Shown here: positions 1-17,500 of the stretch, in pieces
How positions within the stretch are numbered: the stretch's first letter is position 1
Layout of the letters: every line of letters starts with the position of its first letter
Source: Certhia americana
Taxonomy: Eukaryota > Chordata > Aves > Passeriformes > Certhiidae
Assembly: GCA_018697195.1 (NCBI GenBank)
Contig: CM031879.1
Span: 45,222,513-45,286,512 of the forward strand
DNA: 64,000 nucleotides
Direction of reading: 5' to 3'
The notes under the pieces: model-generated
The model's database searches: none
The model's input: only the letters and a program-made list of their open reading frames with translations
Told to the model about the DNA's origin: nothing
Made by a program: the position numbers and the translations under genes

Positions 1-2040
1 GCAGGTACACTTTAGCTGTTGTCCTTGCCTCCTTCTGTCACAGAAAAAAGAACTGGCTGGGGTTGGACAATGTCTGCCAAGAAATGATCTTCATGTCATG
101 GCATCAGTTTGTCAAAGAAGAACTACTTGGTGGTAGAGATTTGCATTCAGTGATGTTCTGCTCCATTGTGGTTCAAACCTTCCCTTTCTTCCAGCAGAGC
201 AGTGACGTGGTTCCCCAGCAGGATGCTGGATATGCTGACCCAAAGGATCATGCCTGGCTTCTAAGTTCCCATCTGCTTGGCATGGTGCGATTCCAACATC
301 TCCAGATCTTTCTCACACTGCTTACCAATAGGAAGAGGAGGCACAGAGCAATTACATGATGTCCCCATGATTACATACTGACTAATTTCTAATTTAGGAG
401 TAAAATCTGCTTCCCCTGCATGCAGATGAACCCATTTAAGCTGAATGTACATACATATGGTGGCACACAGCTACACATCCCTGTACCTTTACGTGTATTT
501 GTGGATGAACTGATCTTAATTTATGCTCACGTGCATTTAGAAATAGTATGTAAAGGCACATGCAGTCTGGTGTAGAACTAGAAACAAACCCACAAAAGAG
601 ACCAAGCTAATCTTGACTATTCCTCAGCAAGAGTGATTGCAATAACACTACTTACCATTGCACTATACACAGACACTAAAACCATGGAAATTTCAAACCA
701 AGCCAAGAGTGAACAGTAACCTCAACCCACACCTTCTCCCAGCTAAACTGTGTTCAGTTTCTAAACTGAAACCAGAGAGCCAGTCTAGACAATAAAGAAA
801 CCAAGAAAAGCAGCTGATGAACAAGACACAGGGGCTTCCTCAAAGCTTTCCATAGTTGACACATCCAGCTCTTCACAGCTTTCCCAGGCCAGGACTGCTT
901 ACATGAAAAATATGAGCTGCCATAAAGCAGCACTGTAGTTGAAAGAATTTGCTCTGTCCTTTCCTCATCCCCATCCCACTCAGCCACTGGTGCTGGCATA
1001 AATATTTAGCCACATTAGTCCATTATGAAGAAGTATGGGGAAACATATCTAGGTTGAAAACTCACCAATAGATATTTACACATCTGCTTACATGTTTTTT
1101 TTTCCCTGGTACCATTTGAACTCATCTCAGTACTGTGTTCAAGTCAGGTCCATTGTGCTGGCCAAAGGGAAAGGTTAGCGTAGCAGTGAAAAAGACTGAC
1201 AGAGAAAAAAATAATTTTTCTTGACGGTAAAACTAATTAACGGAAGCTTGAAATGCTTCTGAGGCTATAGCCATTGACAAATGGGAATCAGTTTTCAGAC
1301 AGACATATGCTCTGTTTTTCCCTTTAAATTCATGAGGTAAGAATCATTGTGCCACCCATAACCTAAATGAAAGCAATACCTGGCTGGAAAAATCAGTCCC
1401 CCTCCTCTGAGATCTATTCATCCCTGAAGAAGAGGGATCATCCCTTTTCTCAGTTTACATCGTTTAAAAAATTAGTGTACAATAAACACTTTTAATGGAT
1501 ATGTGGATCTGGGGCAGTGAATGTAAGCCCATCGGCAATAAATACGCATTGCTTATTTTGCTGCTGTAAATGCATTAAGAGCAGTCTATCAGCTATTGCA
1601 GGCCCAGATTTGTTGTTTGCAAACAACAAAAAATGATCTAATTTGTTGTGCACTGAGGACTATGTGCATGAAAGATTTATGTGACTGATGAACTAAGCGG
1701 GCACTCCATGAGGGGCAAAGAAAGAGGAAATCTGCTGATATTTCAGAAAGTAAGCGGTGTAAAATCTTTTCGATCATTTAAGCAACCCTGGGAAATGAGA
1801 GCTTTTTCTTCCTGAGGGAGCTGATCTTCGAAACTGCTTGTGTGAAAACAGCTGGGAGTTGGGAACAATAAGCTGATTAAGTGCAGCAGGTAGCAGGAAA
1901 AATGAGGTTCATAAGAATCTCCATTTGCAATACTCCTTATCTTCCCACGTACGTAGGAATACACAACCTGATTCTCCGCATTTTTTTATCGGTATAAATC
2001 AGCCACCTTAATTACACCAGGAAAATAAGCAAAATAAACG
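1..2040. other. Upstream non-coding region
   Basis: No exon with family similarity was found here on either strand. By human synteny PDE6H would be expected beyond this edge, but none of its coding exons is recognisable in this stretch. The DNA is mostly AT-rich single-copy sequence. The one structured element I noted is a 22-bp perfect palindrome at 1609-1630, listed separately. Confidence 0.6.
1609..1630. promoter_or_regulatory. 22-bp palindrome with paired forkhead-like sites
   Basis: The 11-nt arms are perfectly inverted around the centre between 1619 and 1620. Each arm carries TGTTTGC or its complement GCAAACA, which resembles the forkhead (FOX) recognition core. It lies about 0.75 kb upstream of the CpG island and probable ARHGDIB first exon. 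The symmetry is seen directly; binding by a factor is inference. Confidence 0.35.
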
Positions 2041-2307
2041 CCTGGCGAGAAAAACAAAGCTTATCACCCCCCTCACTCCCAGGCACAGCAGCCCTCACCG
2101 AGAGCCCGAAGCCGCGCTCGGCGAGCACTCACTCCCGCATCCCTGGCCGGGCTCAGCTCCGCAGACAAAGCCCTCCTGTGCACCTCTGCGCAAAAAGAGC
2201 GCAGCGCGGCGCCGGGCGGGCGCAGACAAAGCGGGGCAGGCGGCGGAGCGCCGCAGCATGCGGGACCGCGCAGCGCTTCCTCTGCGGGTGGGCTGCCGCC
2301 GCGCGGA

Positions 2308-2309
<2 letters not shown>

Positions 2310-2341
<32 letters not shown>

Positions 2342-2374
2342 CCGCGTGTGGGGGGGTTGTTTTTTTTTTTTTTT
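2310..2374 (+). repeat. Two long T homopolymers
   Basis: A run of 32 T (2310-2341) and a run of 15 T (2360-2374) are separated by a short GC-rich spacer. They sit inside the CpG island just upstream of the likely transcription start. Such poly(dA:dT) tracts disfavour nucleosomes. The exact lengths may be unreliable because homopolymers are error-prone in sequencing. Confidence 0.85.
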
Positions 2375-2379
2375 CCCCT

Positions 2380-2473
2380 CTCTTCACCAACTTCCTTCCT
2401 GCTCCAACTGCCAAAGCTCGAGGCTGAGCGCTGACAGCAGAGGAGGACCCCGGCCGCAGGCGCCGCTCCGCCG
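2380..2473 (+). other. Probable ARHGDIB non-coding exon 1
   Basis: A strong donor (GTGAGT at 2474) follows a GC-rich segment downstream of the T tracts. The start-codon exon of ARHGDIB has its own acceptor at 5921-5923 with only 11 nt before the ATG. A separate upstream untranslated exon is therefore required, and this is the best candidate. The 5' end is a guess; the 3' end is set by the donor. Confidence 0.45.
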
Positions 2474-5400
2474 GTGAGTACGAGGGGCGGGCGGGGGCAG
2501 CCGGGCAGGGACAGCGGAGCGGGAGCGCCCCCGGCTCGCTCCCCGCTGGCGCCGAGCAACTTCGCGCCTTTGCGCCCGGGGACCGGCGCCGGTGCCCGGT
2601 CCTGCCCGGGGAGACGGGCAGAGAGAGCCCTGCCTGCGCCCGAGGGGGAACTCAGACTCCGCGCTGCCGTGGGGCGGAGGGGCAGGAGAAGGGAAGAGGC
2701 CCCTGCGGTGCCGGGCTGGCAGCGGGTGTGTGCCTGCGGAGTGGTCCCCGGCGCTCCCCCGGCAATGGGCGACCCTTCTGTCCCCGCACCCCGGGGCTTG
2801 GGATGGGGAGGCCAGGGCCGGGGGCGCTGCTGAGTCCGGTGCGTTTCGCCCCCATCGCGGAAAATTACTTCCTCCCTGCTAAACCCGCTTCCTGGAGATA
2901 AGCCCTCGGCCGGGGGGTGGTTTGGAGAAGTGATGAGCAGACGGAGGGCAGGGAAAATGCTGCTCTTCTGACACCTCTTTTTGTGCCCCATGGAGGCATC
3001 GGGGGGCCGAGGAGGTGCCCACCCTCCACCTTGTCACTGCCCCCTCCTGCTGCAGGTGCGAGGGCAGCTGTCTATCCAGGGCACAGGCAGAGCCCAGCTG
3101 CGAGACTCTCGCACCTCTTGCCCAAGACATGATTCCTTCTTTGCCTCCTGCCGCCATCTCTCTCTAACAAGGATCCTTAACCCTGCCCTTGCCCTCTCCC
3201 TGCTGTTTCACGGGTGCTGCCAGACCTCAGGGGTGCAAGTGACGCAGGACTGTGGGCTGGGGCTGCAGAAACGCAAGAAAAATGTGACAGGGCAAGACAT
3301 CAGCCGCAGATATCTCTTTGCATATTGCAATGTAGGGTTAATTTTCTCATTTTAGTGAGGTTTTTCGTCAGGCTGGGGGGCTCCATATTAGCCCTTGGCT
3401 TGGACAGTGGCACAGAAACTCAGGAACCCCAACAGCAACATGGTGTCTCTGGGGAAGCAGTGGTGCCTGAGCTCAGGAATGTGTCTCAGCTTGCAGAAGG
3501 GACCAGCTCTGGAGCTGAAGCAAGTATGGACAGGAGCTGCTGAGATGGGAGCTTTCCTCTTGGTCACTGCCTGACTTGGAATTTGGCAGGAAGGCAGGTC
3601 CACGTCTTGGGGAAAAATGCCAGAACTTGGTCTGATCGGTGCCATCCTGACATGTCTGTGAGCCAGAGGTTGCTCATTCCAGACAGCCTGGCTGGTCCTC
3701 TTCTCTGCAGGATCTTGCTGTTGGCACAGCAGGTTGTCTGTCCACTTTTCTGGGAGATTTTCAGAACCTAAAAGCATTCCCCTCAAGTGAGCCACCCCCG
3801 CGGGCTAGCAGGAACAGTCTCTGCAGCATGTGGGATGCAAAGGGAAGGTCTGAGGGATGAGGAGCAACCAGCTGATCCAGTCCTGACTCTGCCTTTTCTC
3901 TGCATGTGGACACAGATGCCTCTTTCATTCTCTCCTGTGTCTGACCCTCTCCTGTGTTAAACTACAAGAGGTGGACATGGGAGGATGGGGGAGGGCAGGC
4001 CCCTCTGCTCTGTGTTTGTATTGATGGCAGATGCAGCCTGATATTGTGAGAGAGCTCAGGTCGGTGCTCAGAGCTGCAGCTGGAGCCCAAGTGGAAGGCA
4101 AGACTTGGCAATGGCTGTCATGGCTAATCACAGCCTCCTCCTGTGCTGAATGTGGAATGGCACTGAGGGGATTGTGAGGCTTTCTAAGGTGACTCTGCTG
4201 GGGCAACACAGTGGTGGGGCATGTGTAATTGCTGCTTTCAGGAGGGAGCTTTTGGTTTCCTTTCTTGAGGACAAGCTCAAGGGCCTTTCCTATGGTATTT
4301 GGCTACTTCACACTCCTAGATCTGGGCATGAACTGAGCCAGGGTTATTCAGCTGCTGGGACCTGGGGTTTTTTTGTGTTTGTTTGGGTTGAGATTCTTTT
4401 ATTTCCCATCTGCTCATTCTGTACTAGTTCCTCGCTCACCACAAAATTGCAAAGTCGTTTTGTACCTGATGGAATCTTCTTGTTTGTGTGCTGTTCAGTC
4501 CTTCTCTGTCCCTTTGCAACATGCCAATGTACTGCTCCTTGATTATTTTTCTTCCCTGCAGTGGAATTGCTCTGAGAGGTCTGACAGCTACTCAGAGTTG
4601 CCTGACATCACTTGGTAATTCACCTTGAACAGTTGTTTTTTTTCTTTTTAAAATTCTTTTGTGTGTCTGTGTGTGTTTCTCTTCTATTTTAATGAATAAA
4701 AGAACTATCCCATTAGCTGCCAGTTTAACTTTTGGGAGCAGGGGCAAATGTTTAGACCACAGCTGCAGAGAAGGACAAATGATTTGTTTGGACAATTGCA
4801 AATAAGCAAGCAAAAGGGAACTTTTTAGGAGGGACAGTCTCAAAGAAGCCAAAGTGGAAGTGAACTGAATGATCTGAGTAGTTTGACAGAATCCTCTTGC
4901 TGCCAAAGAACAAGGAATACCTCGGCCATTTTTGACAATTGCCACTGTACCAGGGCACTGCTCTGTTTTTTAGCCTTTCTCTGAAGAGTGCAAAGGTGGC
5001 TGGGACCATGTGGCTGGCTCCTCCAGGCAGACAGCTGATTAAGGGGCACCTGGCACAGCACTGCTTGTCTCTCCTGGTCCTCCATCCCATGCTCTGGCTG
5101 CCCATCGGTTGATATTTCCCTGCTCTGGCTCCCATTTGGGATGCCATCCAAGCAGTTTTGGTGCCCTTCTGCCATTCAGCGGTGTATGACCCAGCCCTGC
5201 TGACTGCGGCTCCAGCTGTCCTGCCTCTCCACTCCGAGAAGCACCACTGGAGCAGCACGGTTATGCGTGGCTGTTCGGGGGTCACCATCCCTCTTCTTTC
5301 CTCGGTGGGAAGGAGTCCTGAAGTGAGCTGTTAGTGGGAGCACACGGAATGCCAGCAGATAGACTATCCTGCCCGCTTCCTTAGCTGATTTGCTAATCTA

Positions 5401-5934
5401 AGGAAGCGGCTGTCAGGTATTTGATCTTTCTGTGAAATGTGGCTTTTAACCCATTATGAGAAGGTAAACGACACATCTGTCCTTGGCCGTTGGTGTTTCC
5501 CTGTGCTCGGGTGTGTGGCAGTGGCTCTTTGTGTGAGATAGAGCACTGAAGCCTTGTAAGATGGTTTGTAATTGCAGGGTTGCCGGCCACAACTGTGCTG
5601 CAGAGTGGCTGTAAATCACTCTGGTTTCAGCCTCTGCTCCTGCACCTCCTCCCTGGGAGGGAAGAATGGTGTAGGTCTGCGTGTGCGCGTGGTGCCTGCA
5701 GGGAGAGAGGAGCGGGGGTAGAGGGGGATTGTGTTTGAGCCAGAATATCAGCACAGCCGTGTCTGGATTGCAGCCGATCACCGTCGCCATTTGCCCGAAG
5801 GAATCCTGGTGCCTGCCTGTCAGGGGGACTGAGCCACGCTGTGCCCAGAGTGAGTGCCCCCGGGGTCACTGCTCCCATCCACAGCAACCTCATTGACTGC
5901 CCCCTCCCTTCTCTGTCACCCAGACCAAGTGACC

Positions 5935-10347
<4,413 letters not shown>

Positions 10348-10919
10348 GTTCACCCAGTCTGCCTTCCCCCTTCCCATTCCCTTGCCTCCTGCACCAGTCT
10401 CCAGGTGGGCCATGCCTACCACTGCTCCTTCCTGCCAGCATGGCTGGCCACAGCCCTGGCAGCCCTTCCCTTGGGTGCTGGGGCTCTCTGCCAGCCTTGG
10501 TGGATGCACAGCCCTGCAGGCGGCCTTTGCTGCTTCTTCTGATACACTGAAAACAACCCAACTGTTCTCACCACTGTCCTGTCATGACACCGTAATGGGT
10601 TAAATTGGGAAGCATCTCCCTCCCTCTCCCCCAGTACTTCCTTCTGTTGTCCCCCATCTCTCCCGTACCAACTCCAGTCCTGGAAGTGCCTTTTCGAGGA
10701 AACAAGATCACCTGGCAGGGGTGGACTGGTCCCTGGAAAATCCCTATCTTGAGTTACACTTGCCATGTGCTCTGACTCATTGTAAAGGGTTACTTACCTC
10801 CTGTGATGGTCTCCTGGTCTGTATCTGGTGCCCTACCCTGTTAAAATCCATCCTTGTGCAGGCAAAGCCAGTGGGGGGAATGCAGCTAGATGCTGTAACA
10901 AGACTGCAGTGTGTCTGAG

Positions 10920-10925
10920 AATAAA
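10920..10925 (+). terminator. ARHGDIB: ARHGDIB polyadenylation signal
   Basis: AATAAA lies about 570 nt after the stop codon, and a T-rich element follows within 20 nt. Cleavage is expected near 10940-10950. Confidence 0.8.
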
Positions 10926-10949
10926 GCCAGTTTCTTTCTTCTTTTCCTG

Positions 10950-11677
10950 CATGAGTGTCAGATTCTTTTCTAGAGCATGTTTCTCAGTGATGTGTATGTG
11001 AAGAATACATTATAGGAAGGCTTAAGAGCTTATTTCAGCAGGGAAATAGCCTTCTTCCTTTAAAACATATGCCTTACTCTATAAGCAAATTATTTCAGAA
11101 ATGTTTCCTTCAGAGATTTCATGAATCCTTTGAAGCCCAATGTTTGGGCTGTGATGGGGGTAGACTCCAGAGGTTGACAGCCCCCACCTCACATCCCAGA
11201 TGGCAACTGAATGAGCCAGGGAGCTATAACATACCCTTCTCATGTTCAACACTTACTGTAGCAGCTGTTCCCCAGAGCTAATGCAAGAGTTGCATGTCCC
11301 CGTGCCCAGCTAGCCTGCTGGCCAAGCATAAGGGAATATCAGCCTCTGGGATCCAGCACCTGGAGAGGGATGTTCTTAACCTAGCTGGGGTGTCTGGTCA
11401 CAAATGTGCAGGGCAGCTGTGATGTCCAGTGCTGTGGGTGAGGACACACCACCAGCAGTGTTGGTGCAGCTCTCCAAGGCTGATTCCTGCAGAGTAGGGA
11501 GGGGCTTTCTCCAGCCAGGCCAGTTATCTCAGGAGCTGAAGGCTTTGCCCTGGGCCAGCTGCTCTCTTCCCACCACCCCTGGAGAGGTTGTGTTGTGGGT
11601 CCCCAGAGCAGCTGACGTGTCTCTTGCCGAGGAGAGGACTGGAGCAAGGTGGTGTGAGGAGAAGGCAAGCTGGTACC
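10950..11677. other. Short intergenic gap and ERP27 5' region
   Basis: Only about 730 bp separate the ARHGDIB poly(A) signal from the ERP27 start codon. I see no CpG island and no clear TATA box here. The ERP27 promoter and 5' UTR must lie within this gap or overlap the ARHGDIB 3' end, unless an unseen upstream exon exists. Confidence 0.5.
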
Positions 11678-11771
11678 ATGGGCACATCTGTCTTCCTGTG
11701 CCTCTTCGTTATCCTGCTTACCAGATGCTCCCCAGTGGGATGTGCTGGAGGGAGTGACTCTGCATCCCACA
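11678..11771 (+). CDS. ERP27: ERP27 exon 1, signal peptide
   Basis: The ATG at 11678 (context ACCATGG) opens MGTSVFLCLFVILLTRC, a hydrophobic signal peptide with a likely cut after VGCA. The donor GTAAGT is at 11772, phase 1. Confidence 0.9.
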
Positions 11772-14458
11772 GTAAGTGAGCTTTCTTCTTGCCTGGGGGA
11801 AAGTCTGTCTGCTGCAGGGAATCCTCCTTATCCAAGGAATGCTGCACAAACATTGTGTTGAGCTTGCAGGAGAGGTGTATGGGTGAACTTTTAAAGTTGG
11901 GATGCTTGTGTGTGTGTTGGGGGACACTCTAAGCTGCTCCTTGTGTATGCTCTGCCAGACCCTGACCTTTTCTCTGCAGGCACAGCCAGCACCACAGAGA
12001 AACCTGTCCTGTTAAACGACATCGCAAGTGCTGAAGCCTTCGTCAGTGGTGCAGAGGTGGCTGTCATTGGATTCTTCCAGGTGTGTTCACAGCACCTCCT
12101 CTCTGCCAGCTGTGAGCTCTATCCCACCCTGATGAGAGCATGAGGCTGGATGTGGTGTAAACACCTGCCAAAGGCAGGTGTTTTGTTGTCCCAAAAGGCA
12201 GCTGGGGCTGTAACAGGCATGTGGAGGGATTAGGTGATGAGTCACAGGGAGAACACAGGGAATTTGGTCTGGGTGTGGAAAAGGAGATGGAGCAAGAGAG
12301 GAAGATGAAAGAGATTGTAGGAGCCCTGGAGCAGAAGAGAGAGGGAAGTGCTGCAGGGGAAGAAACAAAGAAATGTGCGTGGTAGAGAAACAGTGTTGGT
12401 GAGGGGTGAGTGGGAAGGTCAGTTATTTGCTGTAGTCAGCAAAGACAGAGTAAGGCACTGCCTGTATCATACGGATGAGGAAGCCAAGTCTCAGGGGGAA
12501 GTGATAGTGCAGGTCCAGTGAAGTCCAAGAGGGTTTGGGCTCAGACTGCAGCCTCTTCATAGGGAGAACGTAGACATGGTCTCTGTTTCACTTCTTTATC
12601 CCCAGAGTTGATTACCCTTGAGACTGTCTCTTTTTATCTAAATTCCACTAAATTCAAAGGTCAGTGACAGGTAGGAGTCCCTTGCCCCCCCCCCCAAATG
12701 GCATGAGTATTTTTCCTCAGAAAATAAAAGGGAAATATTTATTGAGCTACAGCGCTGTAAAACAGAGGGTTCTTTAACAAGATCCTTATTACTTTTAAGT
12801 TGTACCTTTTTAAAGTTACCCCAAGTTGCAACTTTTTCCATATTTCTTTGAGCTCTGTTCTGCTCTTCTGCTGTCCACACACTGCCTCATGTCAGAGAAG
12901 TCTTCAGACTTTCAAAAACAGGCCCTTCTGCAAGCACCTTCCTCCTTCTGCCCTGTACCTGGGGCTGGAGGGCAGTCTAGGGAAGGCATCATGCTCTTGG
13001 TACAGGGCAGCGGCATCTCACTGCCCACCACGGAGAGAGGACCGATGGTGCTGCCTGAGCAGAGTGGGCAGCAACAAGTCTGTGAGCGCATGAGGCTTAC
13101 ACCCCAGGGGCCTTGTAAGCAACGATCACAGAGCACCAGGCCCCTCAACTTCGGTGCCTGCAGGCAATCGGAGCTCCCTGGGGTTTGCTCTTGCAGCGCT
13201 AAAGCTGTGCAAACCAGCCAGGCAATCTGCACACGCAGAACGAAAGTGCCGAGACGCCTCCTTCCCCGAGGGTAGCTGGCTGGGCTTGCAGCAGAGCTGT
13301 ACCCAGAGCCTCCCCCTGAGCTTCAGCAGGGACACGGCTCCTTTTGTCTTGTGCCACAGTGACCTCCCCCTGCAGGATTGCATTCTTCAGAGCCAGACAG
13401 GAGGCTGCTGCCGTGCAGCCCCAGCTGCCAGGAACACGAGGCAGCAGCCAGCGACATCCCGGGCATTCAGTGCCTGAAGCATGACAGGGCTGCGTTTGAA
13501 CAGTAGATAAAGACGTATGTGTGCCATGAAGGCTTGGCTCTCGGCCTGAAAGTATATTCATCCAAATAAAGTCCATGTTCCCTGCTCACCATAAATTATT
13601 TCTCCGCTGCAGCCTTTCAGTTCACTGCAGTACGTGGCTCGGCAAGCTTCCCGTATAATGAGCACGGCTTCCCTGCCTGGGAACAGCATGCCGCGGTGGA
13701 AACACAGCGCACTGCTCCAGAAACCCTGCGTGTCTCTGAGAAAGGGCCATGCTCGGCCTGATTAAACCCCAGGTTTCCCAGGAATGCTTTAAAACTCAGC
13801 GAGATTATTCCCACCCTAGGCTTTAACGCTCTCACCAGAGCAATGTCGATGCACTGGCATTTCCAAAACAGGTCATGAGAGTTGTTTTTCTTTGGAACGA
13901 ACAAAGAATTTTGTTTTCCATTCTCTCTGGGCTCACAAACAGCTGAACTGACAGTTTAAACTAAAAAGAAAAATAAACCAGTTTCCAAGCAGAGACCATG
14001 TCTTGAGAATTTATGTCCAATAAATAGAAGTATCTAAAATATACCACTGAAAAGTTGGGAATGAGAATAGCAAGGAAGATTTTAATACAGGCAAAAGCTA
14101 GTAGTAGTTAATGCTCTCTGCAGGAAAGAGGATGGACCTGAAAACACTGAGAAATTGCACATTGCTATCCTCTGATAGACCTGAATTAGCTGCTTTTTAC
14201 AGGATGTACCTAAGACATCCTTTTAAAAGGAGCCACTGCACTGATAATGCAAGATGTTCAAAATTGTAAGCCCCTGACTCTAGAATCAAGGTTACCTTAA
14301 AAATTGTGACGTTTATATATACATATAGATATTTTAAACATACACACACACTCACATATACATGTATACATATACATGCATACATATACATATGCACATA
14401 TACACTTATATGCATATACATATGCATGTACATATGCATGTACATATGCATGTACATG

Positions 14459-14535
<77 letters not shown>

Positions 14536-17500
14536 NNNNNNNNNNNNNNNNNNNNNNNNNNNNNNNNNNNNNNNNNNNNNNNNNNNNNNNNNNNNNNNNN
14601 NNNNNNNNNNNNNNNNNNNNNNNNNNNNNNNNNNNNNNNNNNNNNNNNNNNNNNNNNNNNNNNNNNNNNNNNNNNNNNNNNNNNNNNNNNNNNNNNNNNN
14701 NNNNNNNNNNNNNNNNNNNNNNNNNNNNNNNNNNNNNNNNNNNNNNNNNNNNNNNNNNNNNNNNNNNNNNNNNNNNNNNNNNNNNNNNNNNNNNNNNNNN
14801 NNNNNNNNNNNNNNNNNNNNNNNNNNNNNNNNNNNNNNNNNNNNNNNNNNNNNNNNNNNNNNNNNNNNNNNNNNNNNNNNNNNNNNNNNNNNNNNNNNNN
14901 NNNNNNNNNNNNNNNGCCGGTGCCGGTGCCGGTGCCGGTGCCGGTGCCGGTGCCGGTGCCGGGGCGACCCCCGGGGCCCCGTTGGGCTCATTCTCTTGTC
15001 CCCTCACGGTCCCTCCTCTGCCCCCGCAGGACCCGCGGAGCGCCGAAGCGGAGCAGTTTCGCCTGGCGGCCGGACAGATCCCGGAGGTGCCCTTCGGCCT
15101 CAGCAGCAGCGCCGCCGTCCTGTCCCACTACGGCGCCTCGACGGACACTGTCGCGCTGTTCCGCAGGGTGCGTGGGCCCTCGCCTTCCCGGCGACATCGC
15201 GGGCAGCTCCCTCCTGGGAACATGCTGCCGGGCAAAGACCTGCATCTCCAGCATAAGGGTCTGGCTCTGGGTGCCCCAGCGCACGCGTGTGGCGGGAGAG
15301 GGTCTTGGAGGAGTGCATACAGCGGTAAAAAGCATAAAACTCATCTCTCCTTAGGGCAAGCCAAAAATAGGGTTGGAATTGGCAGTCAGGCTGCCTGCCC
15401 GCCTCAGAGTACATCCCTCTTCCTGCCCCAAAGAGGGCTTTTGCTTCTTAGTTGCAGCGTGCCTGTCACTGAGACACGGAGTGTTAAATACGCCTGGTAA
15501 AATTCTTCTATTTAGGTGTTTGCCCTACGGATCTGGTTCAGCACCCAGTGCTCTGCAATGAGCAATGCCTGCGTTTCTACATGACCTGCCTGGAGCTTGG
15601 CATTAACTTGGATGGGATTTCTGTGGTTTTGGAAAGGGTCCTGAGACACAAGAAAAACGTCTAGAGTCCATGTTACAATGGATCAACACAGCAGGCTTGA
15701 TATCAAAACTTGGCAAGTGTCACTTCAGGGAGGCAGAGCTGTCTCCTAGGGTACAAAAACTTTTCCATCACGACAGAAAACAGATCCAGACTATGGTGTG
15801 CAGTTAGGAGATGCTACACCCTACACTGATGTGCCACCCTACACTGTGGTTTGCAGACTCATTTCCTAAATATGCTTTAGTCATTATAAGTCTTGCTTTG
15901 GAGTTTCTTAGGGATAGATGCTGTGCCAGATCAAATCTCTGTTGACTCCAGCTCTAAGTGCAGGTAGCTCAGTGTAGCCTCCACATAGCTATATTTGCTG
16001 AAATTTAAGGAGATGATACTGGGAAGAGCCATGTATTTGCTGCAAAAGTACCAAGAAAAGCTAAGAGAACGTATTCTACTAGTTACATCAATTTCCCCAT
16101 GTTGTCCCTACTCACACAAGCATGGCTGTTGAAAACTGCAGAGGTAGGTGTGTCTGAAGAGGAACAGGGCCCCGGCAGCACAAGATGTCCTAAAAGCCAG
16201 TGAAGTGTTGTGACACCAGGCCTCTAAGTGCTTTAGGTGAGGAGAAATGGACACACACTTCAAGTTCTAGGGAAACTAAATATGGCAGCTTGGCCAAGTT
16301 CTGGATCCAGCTTGTACAAAGATTGGACAAAGACAGTTTGTTCTCTTTTTTCCCCTCATCATTTCCTGCACCATGTTTACCACTGATATTATCCAAATAA
16401 TTAAAAAGGAATGATCTAAGAGTGAGCAATAGGTAGGCAGGTCTTTTTATTTAACCTTTTATTTGCTAGATGTTGCAATTTTAAGCAACACCCATTTCAA
16501 TTTTGGCTCTTAGTCATTGTGGTTCTCTTCCAAAAATATTGAAAAGATCCTTTGTTTACGCACTGTGGCAGATAGCGAGGATGACTGCGCTGGGAGAGAG
16601 TTTGATAAAAAAAAAGTGTTTGGATTGTTGGAATTTGTATTATATTGAAAATTCTTTGTTTGGAGTCAAGTTTTTGCAACTGTTTAATTAACTCTTGTTT
16701 AATGGTGAAAAAAACAGCCAAGAAAATAATACACTTGTCAGGTTCAAATATGGTTGACAATTCATCTGTCTGGTTGTCGGTTTTTCTTAAATTATCAGAC
16801 ATTATTTTTCCTTTTATCCAGTGCTGAATAATGTGTAGGAGTAAGAGGTCAGAGATAAAAAGGAATTTTAAAAGAGCAGATACAGGAACTTGGAATCAAA
16901 TACTCAATTGAAGGATACAAAGATGCGTCACCAGGATAGAAGTGAATCAGAGGCATAAATTAATTTTTTTCTTTGCCTTTGCAGTGTATAAAACACAATG
17001 CTTAGAAGTTTAAACCATAATTACAGTAGTAGGAGGGACTGTGTCAACTGGTGAGGCTTCTTTGTATATAGGGGAAAAAAATGATTTATTCTAGTAAGAA
17101 ATCCTGATAGACCTAAAAAGAACATAATTAACAGATGCTAACAACCTAATTATATGGAGTGATAAAGACATTTTGACTAGAGCTTCAACCATTAAATGCA
17201 AGCTATTTTCCAGCCTTATTTTCTTAAAAACATAAATGTTGAGTGCTGATTCAAGAAGTTATTATCCCCAAATAGAAATCTGATGTTTCCAGAAGCCCAT
17301 TTAATTCAAGAGAAGACTTTCTGTAGAGTCCAGGCTGCTTTAGATTGGTTCCCAAGGCCCGTCTCATCTCACCCACCCAGGTGTTGCACTGTCTTGAGCT
17401 TATTTACTTGAGCAGAGCTGCCCTTCATGGTATGCAGGCGGAAAACCTGTGAGAGGAATTAGGCCACAGTCTGAAAAGCACCAGCTTGTGCTGTCAGACA

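Larger units (their letters stand above)
2085..2890. promoter_or_regulatory. CpG island, probable ARHGDIB promoter
   Basis: Base composition switches abruptly from AT-rich to strongly GC-rich with many CpG dinucleotides, then returns to ordinary composition near 2.9 kb. The island contains T runs at 2310-2341 and 2360-2374 and a good splice donor at 2474. It is the only CpG island upstream of ARHGDIB in this window, so it is the most likely promoter. Long open frames on both strands here are products of base composition, not genes. Confidence 0.6.

Noticed and set aside
2095..2991. Long open frame (298 codons) on the minus strand
   Set aside because: It lies wholly in the CpG island, includes a poly-Lys run from the T tract and is rich in Pro/Ala/Arg/Gly with no domain. 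GC-rich DNA lacks stop codons by composition.
14197..15500. Several overlapping long open frames across the gap
   Set aside because: They are translations of hexamer repeats and N bases. Only 15030-15167 is a real exon (ERP27).
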